A stretch of DNA of 64,000 nt, taken from positions 124,001-188,000 of the forward strand of contig NZ_DRFV01000017.1 of assembly GCF_011050365.1 (NCBI RefSeq), in the 5' to 3' direction. Shown here piece after piece: positions 39,223 through 47,880 of this stretch; position 1 is the first letter of the stretch, and each line of letters opens with the position of its first letter. The position numbers and the translations under genes are program-made. The notes below the pieces were generated by a model. The model did not search any database, was not told where the DNA came from, and saw only the letters and a list, made by a program, of their open reading frames with translations. Source of the stretch: Pseudohongiella sp. Lineage in GTDB: Bacteria > Pseudomonadota > Gammaproteobacteria > Pseudomonadales > Pseudohongiellaceae.

Positions 39223-41271
39223 ATGGACTCACCAACCACAACACACCACGATGACAGGCCGGTCCGACGCCGACGCTGGCCTCTTTGGCTGGGCGCACTG
39301 GTATTGATACTGACAGCCCTGGCGTGGCTCACCTATCAGCAACGTGTCATGCTATTCACCAACACTGTCAATTCGACATTGCTGCCTTATGGCCTGCAAG
39401 TTGAAGCACTCGCAGGCCTGCGCCTGGGGGCGGCATCACTGCAGATACGAGAGTTGGCACTGATACACAGCGAAAGCGGTTTATCACAAACGCTGGACAA
39501 TATAGACATCAGCTTTACCGTCTCGGGGCTGGTCAACGGTCGTGTCGACAGCATTGCCATTGCGAGCGCCAATATCAATATACCCGATTCACTGACCGCT
39601 GCCACCGCCAGCCCTGACGTCATTGCCGCTCTGCCAGCGGCCATCAACGCCAAACCGCCCACCCCCGTAACCGGCGCACTACCGGCAGATATCATGAGCG
39701 CCATCCCGTTTAACCGGATGCGCATTGCGCAGTTGGACATCACCGGCCACGAGATAACGCTCGGCGCTGCACACATCCACCAACTGTCGGCCGGACTGAG
39801 CACAGTGCAGGTGTCCTGCCAGCCCTCCCGTTGCCGCCTCACCACCGAGCTGGATCTGACCATCAACAGGCTTGATGTCAGCAGTGACAGTGCAGACCTG
39901 GAGTTGGACCTGATCACCTTCCACACCGACGCACCCATCGACGCTACATTCGAAGCGAATACTAACACTCTGACGCTGGCAGCGAGCTCGTCGACACTGC
40001 GGCTGCCAGCCATCCGCGCAGGCGAGACACTGACCGGAATGACCGGCGCCCTCCATCGCATCAGTGTTTCCCTGCCCCTGACCGACACTGGCACTGATCT
40101 CACTGACCTGTATGCGCACGCCGAAATGTCTGTCAGCGAGCTGTACACCAATCTGGTGGACATCAATCTGTGGTCAATGCGTCTGGATCAACACCTGACC
40201 TGGCAGCAGGACACAATGCACGCTGCAGGCGCACTGATGCTGGGCAATCAGCGCCTGCTGCTCAATGACCTGCAGCATAGTGTGTACGCAGGCACGGGCC
40301 AGGGCACGCTGGACGTGCCGCGAACAGAGTTCAATGACAACAACAGGAAACTGTCGGACCTGCTGACGCCGCTGCCCTGGCAGGCCGACATCCTGGCCGG
40401 CGCGCTCAACGCCCACGCCCGGCTGTCATGGCGGGCAGACGAGCACAGCCTGCCAGCAGTCAGCGGCGTCGTTGGCATATCGCTGGATGACATCAGCGGC
40501 TATATCGGGGAAATTGCCTTCCTGCGTCTGAACACCGACTTTGCCGCAGAATTATTGCCGAACTGGCACTTGCGCAGCTCCCGCGCAGCCTCTGTCAGCA
40601 TGGCATCGCTGGACCCCGGTATCGAGCTTACCAACATCAGCAGCGATGTTCTGCTCGACTCACAGGCCGGTTCGGTGACCCTGAGCAACGCATCACTGAA
40701 TGTATTCGGCGGCACCGTCAGCAGCGATCAACTGCATTACCAGCTTGAGAATAATGACAGCCAATTCACCCTTAAAATCGACCGCATAGACCTGGAGAAG
40801 GTGCTTAGCATGAGCGCCTACGAGGGGGTCAGCGCCACGGGCATGGTCAGTGGTCAGTTACCGGTCCGGCTGCAGGGGCTTAACCCCAGTATCAGCGGCG
40901 GCACGCTCACCGCACTGCAACCGGGAGGTACAATCAGGTACAGCGCCGGGAAGGATGCAGCCGGCAACCCGTCTTCGTCCGGGAACCAGAGTCTCGATAT
41001 GGTTTATCAGGCGCTGGAGCACTACCGTTTCAACCTGATGGAAACTACCGTGGACTACCAGCCCGACGGCGAACTTGATCTGGCAATTCGCATGGAGGGT
41101 ATCAGCACGGAACTTAACGGCGGTCAACGCATCAACCTGAACCTGACTATCAACGATGACGTGCCCGCCCTGTTACAGAGCCTGCAGGCGGCCCGATCGG
41201 TTACTGACAGCATTCAGGCGCGTCTTGATGCGCGGCAGGCCGATTCCGGTCAGGACTCCCCTGAACAGTGA
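39223..41271 (+). CDS. ydbH: YdbH-type AsmA-like intermembrane lipid transport protein
   Basis: A 682-aa protein: an Arg-rich N-terminus (RPVRRRRWP), one TM helix (about 19-37), then a long region of repeating short beta-strands of AsmA/YdbH type. In E. coli, YdbH spans the periplasm and docks to the outer-membrane lipoprotein YnbE to carry phospholipid, with YdbL assisting. The next two genes here encode exactly these partners, which makes the assignment firm despite low sequence conservation. It is shorter than E. coli YdbH (about 880 aa). ATG 39223 precedes the TM; an in-frame start at 39187 lies in the rnpB promoter. Confidence 0.88.
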   Translation: MDSPTTTHHDDRPVRRRRWPLWLGALVLILTALAWLTYQQRVMLFTNTVNSTLLPYGLQVEALAGLRLGAASLQIRELALIHSESGLSQTLDNIDISFTVSGLVNGRVDSIAIASANINIPDSLTAATASPDVIAALPAAINAKPPTPVTGALPADIMSAIPFNRMRIAQLDITGHEITLGAAHIHQLSAGLSTVQVSCQPSRCRLTTELDLTINRLDVSSDSADLELDLITFHTDAPIDATFEANTNTLTLAASSSTLRLPAIRAGETLTGMTGALHRISVSLPLTDTGTDLTDLYAHAEMSVSELYTNLVDINLWSMRLDQHLTWQQDTMHAAGALMLGNQRLLLNDLQHSVYAGTGQGTLDVPRTEFNDNNRKLSDLLTPLPWQADILAGALNAHARLSWRADEHSLPAVSGVVGISLDDISGYIGEIAFLRLNTDFAAELLPNWHLRSSRAASVSMASLDPGIELTNISSDVLLDSQAGSVTLSNASLNVFGGTVSSDQLHYQLENNDSQFTLKIDRIDLEKVLSMSAYEGVSATGMVSGQLPVRLQGLNPSISGGTLTALQPGGTIRYSAGKDAAGNPSSSGNQSLDMVYQALEHYRFNLMETTVDYQPDGELDLAIRMEGISTELNGGQRINLNLTINDDVPALLQSLQAARSVTDSIQARLDARQADSGQDSPEQ

Positions 41272-41408
41272 ATGGCAGCTCTGGCCGAAAAAACAGTGCC
41301 CACCATTCAGCCGTTATTCATCGCGCTCTGTTATAGTGAAGCTCTCGAATGCATTGGCGGCAAGACAAATTTGCAGGCCCAAGTCATCACCCAGTTGAGT
41401 TGAGTATC

Positions 41409-41642
41409 ATGACAAGACATGGAACATTCACCACCCCGATGTCAGGACGTCCGCTGATACTGTCAGCAATGGCGCTGACAATTACACTGGGCAGCGTTGT
41501 TGCCTGTACACCAACGGTCCGGGTTGAAGCGCCGACCGAACCCATCACCATCAATCTCAATGTGCGCATCGAACATGAGATTCGTGTCCGGGTCGACCGG
41601 GAACTGGATGACATCTTCGCCGCCGATAGCGGTCTGTTTTAA
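41409..41642 (+). CDS. ynbE: YnbE-like outer-membrane lipoprotein
   Basis: A 77-aa lipoprotein. The signal peptide ends in the lipobox SVVAC (Cys at about residue 33). The mature part contains PTEPITINLNVRIEHEIRV, the family's hallmark, and ends DSGLF like E. coli YnbE. In E. coli it stacks a beta-strand on the C-terminal end of YdbH at the outer membrane. Residue +2 after the Cys is Thr, not Asp, so it should be sent to the outer membrane by Lol. It lies between ydbH and ydbL in one operon. Confidence 0.9.
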   Translation: MTRHGTFTTPMSGRPLILSAMALTITLGSVVACTPTVRVEAPTEPITINLNVRIEHEIRVRVDRELDDIFAADSGLF

Positions 41643-41661
41643 CGCAGCAGAGGACACAGAC

Positions 41662-42012
41662 ATGAAACACCATACCGGCATCAAACTTATGACCCGAACC
41701 CTTGCGCTGGCGCTGATGCTGTTCGCCGGCATGGCTATCGCCCAAAGTCTGGACGACGCCAAGGCCGCAGGCCTGATCGGCGAGAAGAGTGACGGCTATA
41801 TCGGCCTGGTGCAAACAGACGCACCCGAAGCGGTGGTAGAGCTGGTAAGAAGCGTCAATCGCCAGCGCCGGGAACGCTACGCGCAAATTGCCCGTGACAA
41901 TGATATATCCATCAATACCGTGGCACAGTTGGCCTATGCTCGCGCAGTCGAGGCAACCCGCTCGGGTAACTATATCGAAGACGCCAATGGTCGCTGGGTG
42001 CAAAAACCCTGA
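41662..42012 (+). CDS. ydbL: YdbL-like periplasmic protein (DUF1318)
   Basis: A 116-aa secreted protein. The signal peptide (LALALMLFAGMAIAQS) is followed by LDDAKAAGLIGEKSDGYIG, a pattern typical of DUF1318, and the C-terminal NYIEDANGRWVQKP. E. coli YdbL modulates assembly of the YdbH-YnbE bridge. SD GAGGA precedes ATG 41662. It ends 50 bp before the convergent rsmI gene. Confidence 0.9.
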   Translation: MKHHTGIKLMTRTLALALMLFAGMAIAQSLDDAKAAGLIGEKSDGYIGLVQTDAPEAVVELVRSVNRQRRERYAQIARDNDISINTVAQLAYARAVEATRSGNYIEDANGRWVQKP

Positions 42013-42062
42013 GCCGGTTGTGTTAGCCTTTTAACCCACCCGGCCTGAATGGCCAGCGATCG

Positions 42063-42938
42063 TCAGGAGGCGGTGTCGGCCAATTCCAGCCCGCGCTTGT
42101 ACAGCGCATTTTTTTTGCTGCCGGTGATCTCCGCAGCCAGTGCAGCGGCCTGTTTCAGCGGCAGCTCACGCAGCAGAATCTTCAGAGCCCGCTCGGCGTC
42201 TGCGCTCAGCGCCAGTTGCGCCGCTTTGGCCGCGCCGTGCACCAGCACCACAAACTCACCACGGCGGTTGTTGTCATCCTGCTGCAACCAGTCGCAGAGG
42301 CCGGCCAGTGAGTCGCCATGAATGGTTTCCCAGGTCTTGGTCAGCTCACGACAAATCACTGCCTGCCGCTCACCGCCGAACACCTGCGCCATGTCAGCAA
42401 GTGATTCGCTGATACGGTGCGGTGATTCATAAAACACCAGGGTCCGCTGCTCATCCGCCAGCGCCTCGTACATCTGTCGCCGTCCGGACGCCTTGTGAGG
42501 GGGAAAACCTTCAAACGAGAAACGATCGCTGGGCAGTCCGGCGGCGCTGATGGCGGCCGTAATGGCGCTGGCACCCGGAACCGGCAAAACCGGATAGGAT
42601 GCTGCACGCACGCGCACTACCAGGCCGTAACCCGGGTCAGATATCAGCGGGGTACCGGCATCGGAAATCAGCGCCACCGCCTTGCCTTCGTCCAAAGCCC
42701 GCAAAATGGCGTCTTCGCGGGCACTGCCGCTGTGCTCATGATAGGAGACAAGTCGTGTCGGGATCGCGTAATGCTGCATCAGCCGGGCGCTGTGGCGGGT
42801 GTCTTCAGCGGCAATCAGGTCGACACTCTTCAGTGTATCAACCGCGCGCTGGCTCATGTCACCGAGGTTGCCGATCGGTGTCGCCACCACATAAAGCGCG
42901 GGTCGGATCAGCGTGGTGTCAGTAAACGTCTGTGTCAT
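42063..42938 (-). CDS. rsmI: 16S rRNA 2'-O-methyltransferase RsmI (C1402)
   Basis: Tetrapyrrole-methylase-fold enzyme that 2'-O-methylates C1402 of 16S rRNA. LYVVATPIGNLGDMS at the N-terminus, AAEDTRHS, ISDAGTPLISDPGY and FEGFPPHK match the family closely. It is 291 aa. It is divergent from lpoA, as in E. coli and Pseudomonas, and complements RsmH (36693-37625). Confidence 0.98.
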   Translation of the reverse strand: MTQTFTDTTLIRPALYVVATPIGNLGDMSQRAVDTLKSVDLIAAEDTRHSARLMQHYAIPTRLVSYHEHSGSAREDAILRALDEGKAVALISDAGTPLISDPGYGLVVRVRAASYPVLPVPGASAITAAISAAGLPSDRFSFEGFPPHKASGRRQMYEALADEQRTLVFYESPHRISESLADMAQVFGGERQAVICRELTKTWETIHGDSLAGLCDWLQQDDNNRRGEFVVLVHGAAKAAQLALSADAERALKILLRELPLKQAAALAAEITGSKKNALYKRGLELADTAS

Positions 42939-43096
42939 TTGTGTCGCCTGGCCGTGGTCTTGCCGGCTTGCGTGAGTGGATCTGCATGATAACGGTTTGT
43001 CGGCTGTCGCAACAACATGAGTCGCCTGCTATGATCTACAATACCAGTGTCGTTCTGCACGATTGCTTCCAGCGAGTTTTATCAGCGAGTTTATCA

Positions 43097-44977
43097 GTGA
43101 GTTCATTGAAAACCATTTACCCGTTTGTGTTCTTTACCGGTGCCATGATGCTGTTGAGTGCCTGCACCAGCACGGTACCTGACACAGCCGAAACACCCGG
43201 CCCCGTCGTTGCGACCAGCAACAGCACGATCAATGAATTGTTGGCACTGGCGGCGGATGCCACGTCGCCGCAGGCAGAAACCTATATCCTTCAGGCCAGC
43301 GCCCTTGCACTGCAGGCCCGCGATCTCGACAATGCCGCGGCGATTCTTGCTGGCGTGGAGTTGAGTGATGACCTGCCGACCGTCACCGCCATTGAGGCCA
43401 CAAGACAACAGGCAGAACTGGCGCTGTTACGCAACGACGCCCGCAACGCACTGGCGCTCGCCAACAACCAGTTGCTGGAACGCACTGCAGAACTCCCGGT
43501 CGACACGCAACACGCCCTGATGCAGTTGCGCGCTGACGCCTTCATCGAACTGGAACAGTATCTGGCGGCGGCACGCGAACATACCCGAATGACAGCAACA
43601 CTGGATGCTCCGGACCGGATTGCAGACAACAACAACCGCATCTGGCAAATCCTCACTGCTGCGCCGGCGGGCAGTCTCAGCAGCCAGTCAGCCATTGTTG
43701 ACTCCTACGAACTGCGCGGCTGGCTGGAACTGATCAACGTCGTTAACAATGAGCAGAACAATATCGAGCGACAGGTGGCCGCCATCACCCGCTGGCAGAA
43801 TCGCTGGAATCGACATACCGCCGCAGCGGTGCTGCCCGATGCCCTGACCTTTGCTGTCGAACTGCTCAACAACCGGCCACAACACATCGCCCTGATGCTG
43901 CCGTTGGGTGATGCCGCCGGCCAGGCTGTTAACGAAGGCTTTATGTCGGCGTACTACCATGCCGTCAGCCAGAACCAGCAGGTGCCTGAAGTTGAAATCT
44001 TCGATACCACCGGTGTTCGTGATATCAGCGATCTGTACCGGCAGGCGGTAGCGCTTGGCGTCGACATGATCATTGGGCCTCTGCTGAAAGAGTCCGTGCG
44101 TCAGCTGCAGAGCATGGAACAACTCCCGGTGCCAACGCTTGCGCTGAACTATGGCGATGACTGGCGCACAAACCCGGCGGGGTTCTATCAGTTCGGACTG
44201 GCACCCGAAGATGAGATCCGGCAGGCCGCGCGTATGGCCTGGCAGGCGGGCCACCGCAATGCGGCTGTGCTGACGCCGGCCGGTGAGGATTATCGCCGCA
44301 TTCAGGATGGCTTTGCCGAGTATTGGCAATCGCTTGGCGGCCAGGTGGTGAGCCGGGCCAGTTTTGGCAATGCTGCCGGCTACTCCGATATCATCAGACA
44401 ACTGATGAGCATCGACAGCAGCGAGGCCCGTGCGCAGCGTCTGCGCGAGGTGCTGCCGCGCGACAACATCGAATTTTCCCCCAGACGGCGCCAGGATGTC
44501 GACTTTATATTCATGCTGGCCAACCCTGCCGAGGGCAGGCAATTGAAACCCACCATGGCATTCCATTTTGTCGGCGATGTCCCTGTCTATGCCATGCCAG
44601 CGATTTATGATGGCCGCCGCGATGCGGTCGGCAACCGTGACCTGAACGGCATCACATTTGTTGATGCACCCTGGGTACTTGGCGGCGACGACCCGCTGCG
44701 CACCAGCACCGCGGAAGTATGGTCACAAGCCACCGGTCCGGTGCAGCGCTTACGTGCCATGGGTATCGACAGTTTCCGCCTGTACGCGCGCATTGCCCAA
44801 CTGGAAAACTTTCCGGGTATCCGGTTGCAGGGTGCCACCGGCATTCTGTCCATGCGCGAGGACGGCAGTATCATGCGAGAGCTGACCGGCGCACACTTCG
44901 TCGACGGTAATATTGTGGTATTGATTCCGGAAACATCCGCAACCGAAAGCTCCGACAGCCAGGATGAGAACCCGTAG
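43097..44977 (+). CDS. lpoA: Penicillin-binding protein activator LpoA
   Basis: Outer-membrane lipoprotein that stimulates the transpeptidase PBP1A. The signal SSLKTIYPFVFFTGAMMLLS ends in lipobox LLSAC (Cys near residue 23). A TPR-like N-terminal domain (about 40-260) precedes a periplasmic-binding-protein-like C domain (HIALMLPLGDAAGQAV, MIIGPLLKESV, ALNYG). Start choice: GTG 43097 gives a textbook lipoprotein signal; ATG 43031 would add 22 residues in front, and the frame is open to 42932. It lies between rsmI and yraN, the conserved location. Confidence 0.9.
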   Translation: MSSLKTIYPFVFFTGAMMLLSACTSTVPDTAETPGPVVATSNSTINELLALAADATSPQAETYILQASALALQARDLDNAAAILAGVELSDDLPTVTAIEATRQQAELALLRNDARNALALANNQLLERTAELPVDTQHALMQLRADAFIELEQYLAAAREHTRMTATLDAPDRIADNNNRIWQILTAAPAGSLSSQSAIVDSYELRGWLELINVVNNEQNNIERQVAAITRWQNRWNRHTAAAVLPDALTFAVELLNNRPQHIALMLPLGDAAGQAVNEGFMSAYYHAVSQNQQVPEVEIFDTTGVRDISDLYRQAVALGVDMIIGPLLKESVRQLQSMEQLPVPTLALNYGDDWRTNPAGFYQFGLAPEDEIRQAARMAWQAGHRNAAVLTPAGEDYRRIQDGFAEYWQSLGGQVVSRASFGNAAGYSDIIRQLMSIDSSEARAQRLREVLPRDNIEFSPRRRQDVDFIFMLANPAEGRQLKPTMAFHFVGDVPVYAMPAIYDGRRDAVGNRDLNGITFVDAPWVLGGDDPLRTSTAEVWSQATGPVQRLRAMGIDSFRLYARIAQLENFPGIRLQGATGILSMREDGSIMRELTGAHFVDGNIVVLIPETSATESSDSQDENP

Positions 44978-45022
44978 CCGGTGCTCAGGCACCCGGAATC
45001 AGGCAGAAAGGGATATCTGCAC

Positions 45023-45448
45023 ATGAAACCAAACGACAACACCCGACACCAGTCAGGACCGCAGCCTGTCGCGCCGGCAAAGCGGCGGGCAACCGGCCTG
45101 GCACACGAAGTCCTGGCTGCGCAATATCTGACCCGACAAGGTTTGCATCTGATCGAAAGCAACTTCAATTGCCGGGTCGGCGAGATTGACCTGATCATGA
45201 AAGACGAGGACACGCTGGTCTTTGTTGAGGTGCGTTACCGGACCCGGGCGGACTTCATGGACCCCGTGACCAGTGTCGATTACCGCAAGCAGAAAAAGCT
45301 GCTGCGCAGCGCAACCACCTATCTCAAGTACCGGGGCCTCACTGACCGCGTGCCGTGCCGTATAGACGTGCTCGGTATCAGACAGTCCGGCAGACAGGGT
45401 GAAACCGAGTTCAACTGGATAAAGAACGCCATTCAACAGCGCTATTGA
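45023..45448 (+). CDS. yraN: YraN/UPF0102 endonuclease-fold protein
   Basis: A 141-aa protein of the YraN family. ATGLAHEVLAAQYLTRQG, NFNCRVGEIDLIMKD and LVFVEVRYR carry the restriction-endonuclease-like E...D...ExK-type residues (GEIDLI and FVEVR), although the usual Lys in VEVK is Arg here. The molecular function is not established. ATG 45023 is preferred over 44981, which overlaps the lpoA tail region. It is followed by diaA. Confidence 0.9.
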   Translation: MKPNDNTRHQSGPQPVAPAKRRATGLAHEVLAAQYLTRQGLHLIESNFNCRVGEIDLIMKDEDTLVFVEVRYRTRADFMDPVTSVDYRKQKKLLRSATTYLKYRGLTDRVPCRIDVLGIRQSGRQGETEFNWIKNAIQQRY

Positions 45449-45520
45449 ATATGCCGGACGGCCAACACAAAGCGGACTGATTGCAGTAAACTGAAGGCCA
45501 GTTCATCACCGGAAGTCGTC

Positions 45521-46114
45521 ATGGAACCGCAACAAAGAGTGCAGCAACACATCCAGCACAATATCGCGACGCTGCGCGAAACCGTGGGCAGCCAGGCTGA
45601 CGTGCTGTGCGCCGCTGCCAATCGAATGGCCACCGCGCTTGTTCAGGGTGGAAAAATACTGGTCTGTGGCAACGGCGGATCAGCAGCCCTGGCGCAATAC
45701 CTGTCGGCCCTGTTTATCAACCGCTTTGACCGTGAACGGCCCGGCCTGCCCGCTCTGGCGTTATCTGCTGACGCGGTCTGTTTGTCGACCATCGCCACTG
45801 ATCAGCAATATAAAACCGGGTATGCACAACAAATTCGGGCGCTCGCCCAACCTGCTGATATACTTTTTGTCATGGCCGCAGGCAAAAGCAGTGCTAACTT
45901 GCGTGAAGCCATCACTGCTGCGTATGATCGCGACATTGCCGTGATTCTGCTTAGCAGCGAAGAGAGCAGTAATCTGGCAGAAATGCTGCAGGCCGATGAC
46001 ATCGAAATTCGCGTCCCTGCCCGCGTCACCTACCGCAGCCAGGAAATCCATCTGGTGCTGCTTCACTGTTTGTGTGATCTAATCGACATTGAAATTTTTG
46101 GAGAAGAGTTGTGA
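45521..46114 (+). CDS. diaA: SIS-domain protein DiaA (DnaA-associated)
   Basis: A 197-aa phosphosugar-binding SIS protein. CGNGGSAALAQYLSALFINRF and RPGLPALALSADAVCLSTIATD are characteristic. In E. coli, DiaA tetramers bind DnaA and promote initiation at oriC. It is related to GmhA (phosphoheptose isomerase), but sequence and the yraN-diaA-dolP context favour DiaA. Its stop overlaps the dolP GTG start by 4 bp. Confidence 0.9.
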   Translation: MEPQQRVQQHIQHNIATLRETVGSQADVLCAAANRMATALVQGGKILVCGNGGSAALAQYLSALFINRFDRERPGLPALALSADAVCLSTIATDQQYKTGYAQQIRALAQPADILFVMAAGKSSANLREAITAAYDRDIAVILLSSEESSNLAEMLQADDIEIRVPARVTYRSQEIHLVLLHCLCDLIDIEIFGEEL

Positions 46115-46683
46115 GCATCAAACGACTATCGATTATTGCGTTGCTGTTGAGCACCACAGCGTGTACCACTGTCCTCACGCAGACCACCGGTGAAGACGGG
46201 ATCCGGGAAGACCCCTACCTGCGCACCGCCGGCACGGTGGTGGAGGACGAGTCCATTGAAACCAAAGTGACGGTGAATATGCGATCACAGAATGAAACCT
46301 TTCGGGAGGCCAATTTCGATGTGGTCAGTCACAACGGCGTCGTGCTGCTGGTAGGTCAGGTGCAATCAGAAGCACTGAAGAGCGAGGCGACCCAGATTGC
46401 ATCCGAGGCCAGTGTTCATGTGCGACGGGTGCACAACGAGATGGAAGTCGCCGGGCGTCGCAGTTTACTCTCGCGCGGCAACGACACCTGGCTGGCCACC
46501 AAGGTCCGCACCCAGCTCACTGCCAATGACGATATCAACGCCAATCGCATGCGAGTGGTGGCCAATGATGGCACAATTTATCTGATGGGAATTGTCGAAC
46601 GCGACGAAGGCAGTCGCGCCATCGCGCTATCACGGAGCGTCGGCGGCGTGCAGCGTGTGGTGAACGTGTTTGAATATCTCTGA
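46111..46683 (+). CDS. dolP: BON-domain outer-membrane lipoprotein DolP
   Basis: A 190-aa lipoprotein with signal MSIKRLSIIALLLSTTAC (lipobox STTAC). Two BON domains follow, at about 45-115 and 120-190 (TKVTVNMRSQNETFREANFD; TKVRTQLTANDDINANRM). In E. coli (YraP) it binds anionic phospholipid at the division site and supports envelope integrity and BAM function. The GTG start overlaps the diaA stop (GTGA). Confidence 0.93.
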   Translation: MSIKRLSIIALLLSTTACTTVLTQTTGEDGIREDPYLRTAGTVVEDESIETKVTVNMRSQNETFREANFDVVSHNGVVLLVGQVQSEALKSEATQIASEASVHVRRVHNEMEVAGRRSLLSRGNDTWLATKVRTQLTANDDINANRMRVVANDGTIYLMGIVERDEGSRAIALSRSVGGVQRVVNVFEYL

Positions 46684-46701
46684 GCGTCGCGTGGCAGAAT
46701 G

Positions 46702-46726
46702 GCGGGCTGACAGGTAGTCAGCCCGC
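46702..46726. terminator. Hairpin between convergent dolP and sspB
   Basis: A perfect 10-bp GC-rich stem (46702-46711 with 46717-46726) and a 5-nt loop. No T-run follows on either strand, so this may be a weak or factor-assisted bidirectional terminator. Confidence 0.5.
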
Positions 46727-46739
46727 ACCGCAAAACGTA

Positions 46740-47171
46740 TTACTTGACGACCCGCAGAGAAGGCCGGGATCGCGTTTTGGAATCCGATGACGGTGACTTG
46801 TCCACCTTCCCTTCATTCTTTACTGACTTGGGCGATGATGGGGGTGGCGGCTCCGGTGTCGGGCTTTCCGTCTCGAACACCATACCCTGACCATTTTCCC
46901 GCGCATAAATGCCCATGACAGCCGTCACCGGCACATAGACAGGCGTCGGTATGCCAGAGAAACGGCCACTGAAGTTAACCGCTTCATTGGTCATCTCCAG
47001 CGCGTGAACTGCCGACGGAGAAATATTGAGGATGATCTGTCCATCCTTGACATACTCCTGCGGCACCATCACGTCATTGGCGTAAGCGTTTACCACAATG
47101 TAGGGCGTACACTGGTTTTCCAGTATCCACTCGTACAGGGCACGCAGCAGATAAGGACGACTCGAGGTCAT
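46740..47171 (-). CDS. sspB: ClpXP protease specificity factor SspB
   Basis: Adaptor that delivers ssrA-tagged proteins to ClpXP. The folded domain starts SRPYLLRALYEWILENQ and includes VNFSGRFSGIPTPVYVP and the IYARENGQG motif. A flexible Pro/Ser/Lys linker of about 45 residues ends in the ClpX-binding tail RPSLRVVK. I chose ATG 47171; GTG 47177 is two codons earlier. It directly follows sspA, as in E. coli. Confidence 0.96.
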   Translation of the reverse strand: MTSSRPYLLRALYEWILENQCTPYIVVNAYANDVMVPQEYVKDGQIILNISPSAVHALEMTNEAVNFSGRFSGIPTPVYVPVTAVMGIYARENGQGMVFETESPTPEPPPPSSPKSVKNEGKVDKSPSSDSKTRSRPSLRVVK

Positions 47172-47179
47172 GCTCACGC

Positions 47180-47812
47180 TTATACCATCTCTTTTTCCTG
47201 ATCCGACAGACTGGCTCTGACTGAATCACGGGAAAACAGGCGCGCTCGATATTGCAGTAGCGGCTGAACGGATTTATGGTTGCCAAGATCAATGCCCAGT
47301 GATGGCAAGCGCCACAGTATGGGCGTCACACAGCAATCGACAATAGTGAATTCATCACTCATGAAAAAAGGTTTTTCAGTAAAGATGGGAGCAATAGAGA
47401 TCAGGCTCTCGCGCAACTCTTTTTTCATTTTTTCCTGTTGTGCAGCCGTACCCTTGCCGGCTGTCAGGTCATCAACGACCTGACACCAGTCACGCTGGAT
47501 ACGGTACATCCACAAACGGCTTTGCGCCCTTGCCACCGGGTATACCGGAAACAGGGGCGGGTGCGGGAATCTCTCGTCAAGATATTCCATCATGATATTG
47601 GCTTCGTAAAGCACCAGATCACGATCCACAAGCGTGGGCAGACTGTTATAGGGATTCAACGAAGCCAGATCTTCTGGTGTGTTCGCCGGGTCAACATTGA
47701 CAGTTTCAACGGTCACCCCTTTCTCGGCCAAAACTATCCGCACCCGATGACTGTACTGAGAACTGCCATCAGAATAGAACGTCATGGAAGAGCGCTTTGC
47801 TACAACACCCAT
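47180..47812 (-). CDS. sspA: Stringent starvation protein A
   Basis: A 210-aa RNA-polymerase-associated protein with a GST fold. The N-terminal thioredoxin-like part (MTFYSDGSSQYSHRVRIVLAEKGV) lacks a catalytic Cys, as in SspA. NPYNSLPTLVDRDLVLYEANIMMEYLDERFPHPPL is the family core, and the surface PHP triad used to contact sigma-70/RNAP is present (FPHPPL). It is downstream of the bc1 genes by 68 bp. Confidence 0.96.
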   Translation of the reverse strand: MGVVAKRSSMTFYSDGSSQYSHRVRIVLAEKGVTVETVNVDPANTPEDLASLNPYNSLPTLVDRDLVLYEANIMMEYLDERFPHPPLFPVYPVARAQSRLWMYRIQRDWCQVVDDLTAGKGTAAQQEKMKKELRESLISIAPIFTEKPFFMSDEFTIVDCCVTPILWRLPSLGIDLGNHKSVQPLLQYRARLFSRDSVRASLSDQEKEMV

Positions 47813-47880
47813 AAACCTTTCCTCAAAAAATCGAATTAGCCTGATCGCTACATCACGCGCTTGTCACTGTACGGCGCTCC

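Noticed and set aside
43688-44566. 292-aa minus-strand ORF opposite lpoA
   Set aside because: Fully inside lpoA on the other strand; composition (His/Gln-rich) is that of an antisense frame.
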